A stretch of DNA of 64,000 nt, taken from NCBI GenBank assembly GCA_947627725.1, contig CANQXE010000005.1, positions 79,687 through 143,686 of the forward strand. Reading direction: 5' to 3'. Source of the DNA: an uncultured Clostridia bacterium. Lineage in GTDB: Bacteria; Bacillota; Clostridia; Oscillospirales; Acutalibacteraceae. Each line of letters starts with the position of its first letter. Position 1 is the first letter of the stretch. Position numbers and translations under genes: made by a program. A model generated the notes under the pieces. It worked only from the letters and a program-made list of their open reading frames with translations. It ran no database searches and was not told the origin of the DNA. Of this stretch, positions 57,899 to 64,000 are shown one piece after another.

Positions 57899-59083
57899 AT
57901 GGCAAGACAAACAGCTGAAAGCATTAATACAATTCCGGTAGGACCCGTCGGCATCATTGGTATGCCCGGTTGTGAGGAACTCACGGACAAGATTGATAAA
58001 TATCTTGTTAAATGGAGAAAAACACAGGCAACCGAGCATAAGCAAAATGTAGCTTTTTTCGGATATCAAAGGGATACATATAAAATTAACATTTCCGTTC
58101 CGCGCTTTGGCAGCGGAGAGGGCAAGGGCGTAGTTTCTGACTCTGTACGCGGTTATGATATTTATATTATTACTGACGTCTTTAATTACAGTTGTACATA
58201 CAATATGTACGGGATGACAGTCCCGAAATCACCTGACGACCACTTTGCTGATTTAAAGAGGGTTATTCACGCTTTATCTTCAAAGCCTAAAAGGGTTTCC
58301 GTTATTATGCCTATGCTCTATGAGGGCAGACAGCACAAGAGAAGCTCCCGCGAATCCCTTGACTGTGCTATGGCTTTGCAGGAGCTTGTGAATTTAGGAG
58401 TTGACAATATTATAACCTTTGACGCTCACGATCAGAGAGTGCAGAACTCCATTCCTGACAAATCCTTTGAAAATGTAATGCCTACATATCAGATGATAAA
58501 AGCGCTTGTAAATAATGTTGATGACCTAACGATTGATCCCGAGCATTTGATGATTATTTCCCCTGACGAGGGCGCAATGCACAGATGTATTTATTTTGCC
58601 ACACAGCTTGGCGTAAATCTCGGAATGTTCTATAAAAGAAGGGATTATACAAGAATTGTCAACGGACGCAATCCCATTGTTGAGCATCAGTATCTCGGTG
58701 ATTCTGTCGCGGGCAAGGATATAATTATTGTTGACGATATGATTTCATCGGGTGAATCTATGCTTGAGGTAGCAAGCAAGCTTAAAAAGCTCGGCTGTTC
58801 AAGAATTTTTGTATGCACGACATTCGGTTTGTTCTGCAATGGTCTTGATGTATTTGACAAAGCATATAATGACGGTATATTTGATAAGGTATTCACAACA
58901 AACGGCGTTTATCAGTCTCCGGAGCTTTTATCAAGAGAATGGTATGTAAGCGTTGAACTTTCAAAGTATACAGCGTATTTTATTGATACGCTCAATCACG
59001 ATATGTCAGTTTCTTCGCTTCTTGACTCCTCAGACAGAATTAAAAATATGCTCATAAAAAAAGGCTTAAAGGAGGCAAAATAA
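57899..59083 (+). CDS. prs: Ribose-phosphate diphosphokinase, divergent long form
   Basis: A 394-residue PRPP synthetase, longer than the usual 310-320. The PRPP loop VDDMISSGESMLE (near 275-287), the flexible-loop/ATP segment MPMLYEGRQHKRSSRES and DAHDQRVQNSIPD are recognisable. Residues 1-65 carry an atypical N-terminus (GPVGIIGMPGCEELTDKIDKYL) and the C-terminus is extended by roughly 40 residues. Activity is inferred from the loop and fold; it could be a specialised phosphoribosyl enzyme. ATG 57899 follows GAGGAG at 11 nt. Confidence 0.88.
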   Translation: MARQTAESINTIPVGPVGIIGMPGCEELTDKIDKYLVKWRKTQATEHKQNVAFFGYQRDTYKINISVPRFGSGEGKGVVSDSVRGYDIYIITDVFNYSCTYNMYGMTVPKSPDDHFADLKRVIHALSSKPKRVSVIMPMLYEGRQHKRSSRESLDCAMALQELVNLGVDNIITFDAHDQRVQNSIPDKSFENVMPTYQMIKALVNNVDDLTIDPEHLMIISPDEGAMHRCIYFATQLGVNLGMFYKRRDYTRIVNGRNPIVEHQYLGDSVAGKDIIIVDDMISSGESMLEVASKLKKLGCSRIFVCTTFGLFCNGLDVFDKAYNDGIFDKVFTTNGVYQSPELLSREWYVSVELSKYTAYFIDTLNHDMSVSSLLDSSDRIKNMLIKKGLKEAK

Positions 59084-59589
59084 TGGCAAAAAACAGTTTA
59101 TCAAAAAAATGGAAAATCGTTATAGGCGTAATTATCGGCGTTATCCTTGCTTTAATCATCGCGGGAGGCGTTTACTGCGTTGCTACTGACCAGAATCCCC
59201 AGGAAGCGGCAAAGAGTATTTTTACTTCTGATGATGTCCAGATTGTGGGCAAATGGCAGAATCAGAAAAATCCCGGACTTACCGCCTATGTATTTTATGA
59301 TGACGGAACATATGACTCTTATATCTCAACAGCTAATTTTAAAGGAGAGTATGAGCTTGACGGAAACAAACTGATTTTAAGAAATCCAACCACAAATAAA
59401 GATATTGTTTTTAAATACAAGGTTACGGAAAAGGAGCTGTCACTAACAGTTATTGAAGAGGACGGAGAGGAATCCGAAGGCAAGGATGTCAGCAAATATG
59501 ACAGAGTTGATGAGCTCAACCAGAAATCTCTTGCTGATTTAATTGGAGAATACAAACAAAGCAACGAAACAACTACCGCAGCTGAATAA
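59083..59589 (+). CDS. Membrane-anchored DUF5640-like protein
   Basis: A 168-residue protein: basic start, one membrane helix (about 13-33), then a small beta-barrel-like domain (VGKWQNQKNPGLTAYVFYDD, 52-71 region; GTYDSYISTANFKGEYELDG; NKLILRN) typical of DUF5640/lipocalin-like clostridial proteins. The C-terminus is Glu/Thr-rich. Its ATG overlaps the prs stop by one base (TAATG), so it is co-translated with prs, but no functional tie is known. Confidence 0.78.
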   Translation: MAKNSLSKKWKIVIGVIIGVILALIIAGGVYCVATDQNPQEAAKSIFTSDDVQIVGKWQNQKNPGLTAYVFYDDGTYDSYISTANFKGEYELDGNKLILRNPTTNKDIVFKYKVTEKELSLTVIEEDGEESEGKDVSKYDRVDELNQKSLADLIGEYKQSNETTTAAE

Positions 59590-59595
59590 AAATAC

Positions 59596-59628
59596 ACCCT
59601 GTGCAATGGCACAGGGTTATATTTTTTT
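59596..59628 (+). terminator. Terminator of prs-DUF5640
   Basis: Perfect 9-bp stem ACCCTGTGC/GCACAGGGT (59596-59604 with 59609-59617), 4-nt loop, then T7 at 59622-59628. Confidence 0.88.
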
Positions 59629-59666
59629 CATCACCACATATACATTACTGAGGAAGGTGAAAACAC

Positions 59667-59924
59667 TTGATTGGTAATGTAGAAAAAAGGTGCATTGATT
59701 TAGGACATTATATTGTTGAAACAAAGTCAACAGTCCGCCAGACAGCGTCAGTATTCGGCATAAGCAAATCCACAGTACATAATGATGTAACCAAAAGGCT
59801 TTCTGTAATTAATCCCCTGCTTTGCAGCGAGGTAAAGGCTGTTCTTGAAGAAAACAAGGCGCAAAGACATATCAGGGGCGGTCTCGCCACTAAGAAAAAA
59901 TACAGTGAAATGAAAAATAATTGA
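59667..59924 (+). CDS. spoIIID: Sporulation transcription factor SpoIIID
   Basis: An 85-residue mother-cell regulator. The helix-turn-helix STVRQTASVFGISKSTVHND (near 21-40) and basic C-terminus (HIRGGLATKKKYSEMK) match SpoIIID closely. It modulates many sigma-E genes. The start is a TTG 7 nt after AAGGTG. A TTATATT and CATATACA/TATACATT pair about 13 bp apart upstream faintly resembles a sigma-E promoter; I give this low weight. Confidence 0.95.
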   Translation: MIGNVEKRCIDLGHYIVETKSTVRQTASVFGISKSTVHNDVTKRLSVINPLLCSEVKAVLEENKAQRHIRGGLATKKKYSEMKNN

Positions 59925-59949
59925 TTTTTTTATCTCTTGGTGATAGAAT
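59921..59949 (+). promoter_or_regulatory. proC promoter
   Basis: TTGATT (59921-59926), overlapping the spoIIID stop, and TAGAAT (59944-59949) with 17-bp spacing. Confidence 0.65.
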
Positions 59950-59981
59950 TAAATATCATATAAATAAAGAGGAAGTTTAAA

Positions 59982-60779
59982 ATGAAAATCGGTTTTATCG
60001 GCTGCGGTAATATGGCAACCGCAATAATAAAAGGTATAATCACAAACGGCGGTGTTGACAGTAAAGACATACTTGTTTTTGATATCTGCTCCCCTGCCGC
60101 TCAAAATGTAAAAAGTGCTTTTAGCGTATCCGTCTGTGAAAGCGAGTCCGACGTTGCGGAAAATTCCGATATAGTTTTCCTTGCTGTTAAGCCCAATGTC
60201 ATATCATCTGTTCTTGAAAAAATTGATAATGTCATTAAAGAAAAACAGCCACTTATTATTTCAATCGCCGCCGGAAAAACACTCGCCTTTTTGGAAGATT
60301 GTATTGACTCGCGCGCAAGAATAGTCAGAGTAATGCCGAACATTAACGCAAAGGTCGGAGAAGCAATGAGCGCTTACTGCTTTAACAGCCTTGTCACTGA
60401 TGAGGATAAAAAAGCAGTCGAAACACTTCTCTCATCATTCGGAAAGGTAAAGTGTCTTGATGAAAGCGCGTTTCCGCTTTTCGGTGTTCTCGGCGGATGC
60501 GCCCCTGCTTTTACATATATGTTTATAGACGCTCTTGCAAGAGCAGGAGTTAAGAATGGAATGAAAAAGGACGACGCACTTAAAATTGCAGCGCAGACAG
60601 TTTACGGCAGCGCAAAAATGATTTTGGAATCCGACGAACACCCATTTAAGCTGATAGACAATGTATGCTCTCCGGGCGGAACAACTATTGAGGGCATAAT
60701 CTCACTACAGGCTGACGGCTTTGAAAGCGCGGTACACAACGCTGTTGACAAGGCGCTTGATAAGGATAAAAAATTATAA
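59982..60779 (+). CDS. proC: Pyrroline-5-carboxylate reductase
   Basis: A 265-residue NAD(P)H-dependent enzyme, last step of proline synthesis. N-terminal GCGNMATAIIKG (6-17) binds cofactor; MPNINAKVGEAM and the C-terminal signature CSPGGTTIEGI (near 227) are complete. Own promoter, terminator and GAGGAAG SD; no proA or proB nearby. Confidence 0.96.
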   Translation: MKIGFIGCGNMATAIIKGIITNGGVDSKDILVFDICSPAAQNVKSAFSVSVCESESDVAENSDIVFLAVKPNVISSVLEKIDNVIKEKQPLIISIAAGKTLAFLEDCIDSRARIVRVMPNINAKVGEAMSAYCFNSLVTDEDKKAVETLLSSFGKVKCLDESAFPLFGVLGGCAPAFTYMFIDALARAGVKNGMKKDDALKIAAQTVYGSAKMILESDEHPFKLIDNVCSPGGTTIEGIISLQADGFESAVHNAVDKALDKDKKL

Positions 60780-60784
60780 AAACT

Positions 60785-60814
60785 GCTCCCTGATTGATTT
60801 ATCAGGGAGCTTTT
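60785..60814. terminator. Terminator between proC and metK
   Basis: Perfect 10-bp stem GCTCCCTGAT/ATCAGGGAGC (60785-60794 with 60801-60810) followed by TTTT; genes converge, and the minus-strand side is less T-rich. Confidence 0.85.
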
Positions 60815-60825
60815 GTTTTATAATA

Positions 60826-62004
60826 TTACAAATACTTTTTAATTTCATCGACCATATCTGTCTTTTCCCATGACACATCAAGGTCTTCCCTGCCCATATG
60901 ACCGTATGCGGCAAGATTTTTGTAAATAGGCTTTCTCAAGTCAAGTCTTTCAATGATAGCGGATGGTCTAAGGTCAAACACCTTATTTACAATTCCGCTG
61001 ATTTTTTCATCTGAAATTCTGCCTGTGCCGAATGTATCAACCATTACCGAAACCGGCTTAGCAACGCCGATTGCATATGCAAGCTGAACCTCACACTTGC
61101 TTGCAAGACCTGCGGCAACAATATTTTTAGCGACCCAGCGCGCGGCGTAAGCGGCGCTTCTGTCAACCTTTGTCGGGTCCTTTCCGCTGAAAGCTCCGCC
61201 GCCGTGACGTGAATATCCGCCGTATGTATCAACGATAATCTTACGTCCCGTAAGACCCGAGTCACCATTAGGACCGCCGATAACGAATCTGCCTGTCGGA
61301 TTAACATAATATGTAGTGCTCTCATCAATCAAATCAGAGGGAATTGTTGTTTTTATAACCTTTTCAATTATATCCTCACGGAGCTGTGAAAGTTCAATAT
61401 CAGCGCTGTGCTGGCTCGATACAACTACTGCCGTAACCCTTGAAGGCTTACCGTCATCATATTCAACCGTAACCTGTGTTTTACCGTCGGCATAAAGATA
61501 AGGGAGAGTTCCGTCCTCTCTTACCTCGGTAAGTTTTACGGCGAGCTTATGAGCAAGACTTATCGGAAGAGGCATAAGCTCTTTAGTTTCGTCACAGGCA
61601 TAACCGAACATCATTCCCTGATCGCCCGCACCGTTAAGATTATACTCATCCTCCTGCATATTTTTAAGCTCATAAGATTTATCAACACCCATAGCAATAT
61701 CCGCCGACTGCTTATCAAGCGCTGTAAGAACGGCACAAGTGTTGCCGTTAAAGCCCTTTTTATCATTGTCATAGCCGATATCGCAAATCGTTTTACGTAC
61801 AATTGCGGGAATATCAACCTGCGCGTTAGTTGTAATTTCGCCCATAACAAGAACCTGACCTGTTGTGCATGTAGTCTCGCAGGCAACACGGCTCATTGGA
61901 TCCTGCCTGAGCATTTCATCCAAAACAGCATCGGATATCTGGTCACATATTTTGTCGGGATGACCCTTTGTAACCGATTCACTTGTAAATAAAAATTTTG
62001 ACAT
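60826..62004 (-). CDS. metK: S-adenosylmethionine synthetase
   Basis: A 392-residue enzyme making SAM from methionine and [23 protein letters not shown] opens the protein, with [13 protein letters not shown] (near 120-132) and [19 protein letters not shown] (near 267-285) as signatures. AAGGAGAGG SD lies ahead of ATG 62004. It is under a SAM-I riboswitch, giving product feedback. Confidence 0.98.
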   Translation of the reverse strand: MSKFLFTSESVTKGHPDKICDQISDAVLDEMLRQDPMSRVACETTCTTGQVLVMGEITTNAQVDIPAIVRKTICDIGYDNDKKGFNGNTCAVLTALDKQSADIAMGVDKSYELKNMQEDEYNLNGAGDQGMMFGYACDETKELMPLPISLAHKLAVKLTEVREDGTLPYLYADGKTQVTVEYDDGKPSRVTAVVVSSQHSADIELSQLREDIIEKVIKTTIPSDLIDESTTYYVNPTGRFVIGGPNGDSGLTGRKIIVDTYGGYSRHGGGAFSGKDPTKVDRSAAYAARWVAKNIVAAGLASKCEVQLAYAIGVAKPVSVMVDTFGTGRISDEKISGIVNKVFDLRPSAIIERLDLRKPIYKNLAAYGHMGREDLDVSWEKTDMVDEIKKYL

Positions 62005-62023
62005 AAAATATCCTCTCCTTTAA

Positions 62024-62053
62024 TAAAAACAAAAACACATACCGAAGTATGTG
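62024..62053 (-). terminator. SAM-riboswitch terminator
   Basis: On the minus strand the stem CACATAC/GTATGTG (62036-62042 with 62047-62053) around a TTCG loop is followed by TTTTTGTTTTT, between the aptamer and metK. Confidence 0.9.
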
Positions 62054-62059
62054 CAGATT

Positions 62060-62158
62060 TCACCTCATCACTCGGTATACGCAGGTATTAGCACCTTACA
62101 TAAAGCAGGTTGCTGTGGCATCAATGGGCCTGTCCCTCCGCCACTCTTGATAAGCGAT
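62060..62158 (-). promoter_or_regulatory. SAM-I (S-box) riboswitch
   Basis: On the minus strand: P1 CTTATC/GATGAG (62149-62154 with 62064-62069), the S-box core TCAAGAGTGGCGGAGGGAC, GGCCC, GATGCCACAGCAACC, and GGTGCTAATACCTGC. These match the SAM-I consensus. A terminator follows, so SAM binding should stop metK transcription. Confidence 0.96.
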
Positions 62159-62173
62159 ATTCAGTTCTTATTA

Positions 62174-62202
62174 ATAATACATCATCATCACGGACTTGTC
62201 AA
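62174..62202 (-). promoter_or_regulatory. metK promoter
   Basis: Minus-strand TTGACA (62197-62202, perfect) and TATTAT (62174-62179) with a 17-bp spacer, just upstream of the riboswitch. Confidence 0.85.
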
Positions 62203-62281
62203 CAGCTAAATAACTATAAACAAAGTTAAGAAATTATTAACTAAAAAATAAGATTATATTTTATCTTTTTTATCAATACTG

Positions 62282-62310
62282 TTGCAATTTGTTTATAATT
62301 AGTTTATAAT
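62282..62310 (+). promoter_or_regulatory. Promoter of the SDR-zinc ribbon gene
   Basis: TTGCAA (62282-62287) and TATAAT (62305-62310) with a 17-bp spacer; near-consensus, implying high expression. Confidence 0.8.
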
Positions 62311-62358
62311 TTATATGAATATAGTTGTGAATATTTCGCATTTAAGGAGGAAAAAATA

Positions 62359-63921
62359 ATGTCTAAAAAAACCGTATTTATTACCGGCGGTACCGGTAAT
62401 ATGGGCTGGGCAGCAGTTCAGGAGATGCTGAAGCATCCAAGTGACATAAATATCAAGATGCTTGCAAGAAAAAGCCCTAAGAATGAAGAAAAATTAAAAC
62501 CCCTTATGGCTAAGCCGAATGTTAAAATCGTATGGGGCGACCTCGGCGACTACGATTCAATTTTTGAGGGTGTAACAGGCTCTGACTACATTCTTCATGT
62601 CGGCGGTATGGTATCCCCTACTGCGGACTGGAAACCATACAGAACGCAGTCAACAAATATCGGTGCGGCGCAGAACATATGCAAGGCTGTTCTTGCACAG
62701 CCTGATCCGGATGCGATTAAGGTTTGCTACATAGGTACGGTTGCAGAGACAGGCGGACGTAACTATCCTATCCATTGGGGACGCTGCGGTGACCCGATTA
62801 AAATTTCTATCTATGACCATTATGCTATTTCAAAAACAGTTGCCGAGCGCACCTTTGTTGAAAGCGGCATTAAAAACTGGGTTGTTATGCGTCAGTCGGG
62901 TATTCTCTATCCTAACATTTTAAAAAATATGGATCCGATTATGTTCCATGTACCAATTAACGGTGTTCTCGAATGGTGTACTGTTGAGGATTCAGGACGT
63001 CTCATGTGCAACCTTGTTCTTGAGGATAAGGCAGGACATCTCGGCTCTGATTTCTGGAATCATTTCTTCAATATCGGTTCGGGTAAAGAATACAGAATTT
63101 CCAACTATGAGTTTGAGTGTCTGTTGCTCGGCACACTCGGTCTTGCCGGTCCTGAAAAGCTGTTTGAGCCTAATTGGTTTATTACAAAGAATTTCCACGG
63201 TCAGTTCTATGCGGACGGTGACAAGCTTGAGGAATTCCTTCACTTCCGTGAAAATCTTCCTATTCAGGATTATTTTGACAGACTTGCTACACAGGTTGAA
63301 TTTTATTTTAAAATACCGAGATATCTACCTAAGAATCTCGTTGCCGCCTGTGCTAAACCGTTTATGAAAAAGATTGCGTCTACTCCTGACTTTGGTACTC
63401 TCGACTGGGTTGAAAAGGACAATAAGGTTCGTATGAGCGCATATTTCGGCTCAAAGGCTGAGTGGGAAAAAATACCTAAGAAATGGGAAGATTTCAACAT
63501 CATTAAATTTGATAAGGATAACAGCGCTGCTGAGCAGTTTAAGCTTGACCACGGCTATGATGAAACAAAGCCGGAATCGGAGCTTGACATTGAGGATATG
63601 AAAACTGCCGCTAAATTCCGTGGCGGCGAGTGCTTAAGCGAAACAATGACCAAAGGCGATATGGCAACCAAGCTCAAGTGGAAATGCGGTCTTTGCGGCG
63701 CGGAATTTGAGGCGTCTCCCGCTCTTATTCTTCTCGGCGGTCATTGGTGTCCTGAATGCTACATTCCTCAGAAGCAGTGGAATTATGACGAGGTCGCTAA
63801 AACGAATCCATTCTTTGCACAGGTTTGGTATCCGAGCCACAATAAAGATGAGCATAATGTTTATAAATTTGATGATTTATTCCATATTGACGGAGTTAAA
63901 TGGGACGACATTAAAAGATAA
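62359..63921 (+). CDS. Extended SDR oxidoreductase with C-terminal zinc ribbon
   Basis: A 520-residue protein. Residues 1 to about 330 form an extended SDR/epimerase fold: ITGGTGNMG (8-16), Thr127 in YIGTVAE and catalytic Tyr155-x3-Lys159 (YAISK). A linker with charged helices follows, then a ribbon with CGLC (443-446) and CPEC (464-467) and a Trp-rich tail. The C4 motif could bind zinc or, rubredoxin-like, iron. Substrate unknown; a sugar- or steroid-type ketone is possible. AAGGAGG SD and a strong promoter suggest abundant expression. Monocistronic. Confidence 0.85.
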   Translation: MSKKTVFITGGTGNMGWAAVQEMLKHPSDINIKMLARKSPKNEEKLKPLMAKPNVKIVWGDLGDYDSIFEGVTGSDYILHVGGMVSPTADWKPYRTQSTNIGAAQNICKAVLAQPDPDAIKVCYIGTVAETGGRNYPIHWGRCGDPIKISIYDHYAISKTVAERTFVESGIKNWVVMRQSGILYPNILKNMDPIMFHVPINGVLEWCTVEDSGRLMCNLVLEDKAGHLGSDFWNHFFNIGSGKEYRISNYEFECLLLGTLGLAGPEKLFEPNWFITKNFHGQFYADGDKLEEFLHFRENLPIQDYFDRLATQVEFYFKIPRYLPKNLVAACAKPFMKKIASTPDFGTLDWVEKDNKVRMSAYFGSKAEWEKIPKKWEDFNIIKFDKDNSAAEQFKLDHGYDETKPESELDIEDMKTAAKFRGGECLSETMTKGDMATKLKWKCGLCGAEFEASPALILLGGHWCPECYIPQKQWNYDEVAKTNPFFAQVWYPSHNKDEHNVYKFDDLFHIDGVKWDDIKR

Positions 63922-63931
63922 TTAAAATCAT

Positions 63932-64000
63932 AACCACCAGTTGAACTGGTGGTTTGCACAGGCCCTAAAAGGGCCGCCTACTGGCTCGCCGACTGAAAGT
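63932..64000 (+). mobile_element. Possible left end of an IS200/IS605-type element, cut by the window edge
   Basis: After the SDR stop come back-to-back hairpins: AACCACCAGTT/AACTGGTGGTT (63932-63942 with 63944-63954) and GGCCCT/AGGGCC (63961-63966 with 63970-63975), then GGCTCGCCGACTGAAAGT. Closely packed subterminal hairpins of this kind occur at IS200/IS605 ends; the first could also act as a weak terminator of the SDR gene. No transposase is visible before the window ends. Confidence 0.4.

Overview
The window looks like core chromosome from an AT-rich, endospore-forming, Gram-positive anaerobe of the class Clostridia, probably an Oscillospiraceae/Ruminococcaceae-type gut bacterium. The evidence is a complete spoIIIA operon with spoIIR, spoIIID and a cwlD-type amidase, AddAB in place of RecBCD, tRNA-Cys T-box and SAM-I leaders, strong SD sequences with several TTG starts, and typical clostridial gene orders (recA-recX-rimO-pgsA, queA-tgt-yajC, xseA-xseB-ispA-dxs-tlyA-nadK-argR-recN, asp23-nusB). 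The genus assignment is inference; no 16S gene is present.

Layout. 1-8.3 kb: an unknown repeat-rich protein with a palindromic operator, rpmB, the recA operon, then a T-box-controlled cysE-cysS operon ending in an Fe-S aldo/keto reductase. 8.3-11.1 kb (minus): dapB, dapA, asd (lysine/diaminopimelate entry). 11.2-15.0 kb (plus): queA-tgt (queuosine), yajC and two small membrane proteins. 15.0-17.0 kb: a lone tyrosine recombinase, an AT-rich gene-poor stretch with repeats, and a YefM/YoeB toxin-antitoxin pair. 17.2-19.2 kb: radA and cwlD. 19.3-21.5 kb (plus): a hydroxyacid dehydrogenase, two tRNA-Leu genes and a very AT-rich GPP34-like gene. 21.5-54.5 kb is almost one minus-strand block: spoIIR, a YigZ-type gene, rpmE, addA-addB, a peptidase/lyase cluster, murD, ligA, tyrS, recN, argR, nadK, tlyA, dxs, ispA, xseB, xseA, a TsaD paralogue, nusB, asp23 and spoIIIAH to spoIIIAA. 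54.7-60.8 kb (plus): a large GtrA-YfhO membrane fusion, a divergent prs, a DUF5640-like protein, spoIIID and proC. 60.8-64 kb: metK under a SAM-I riboswitch, an extended SDR carrying a zinc ribbon, and hairpins resembling an IS200/IS605 end.

Most genes are housekeeping: DNA repair (recA, recX, radA, addAB, recN, ligA, xseAB), isoprenoid supply (dxs, ispA), envelope (murD, dap genes, YfhO) and sporulation. Short overlaps (1-17 nt) show tight translational coupling. The least explained items are the 29-670 gene and its 23-bp palindrome, hairpins that place the SD inside a terminator arm, the 71-nt out-of-frame spoIIIAA/spoIIIAB overlap, the GtrA-YfhO fusion, the SDR-zinc ribbon protein and the AT-rich gene after the tRNA-Leu pair. 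No CRISPR array, prophage or clearly new multi-gene defence system was found. Start codons were chosen by SD and promoter position and often differ from the longest open frame.
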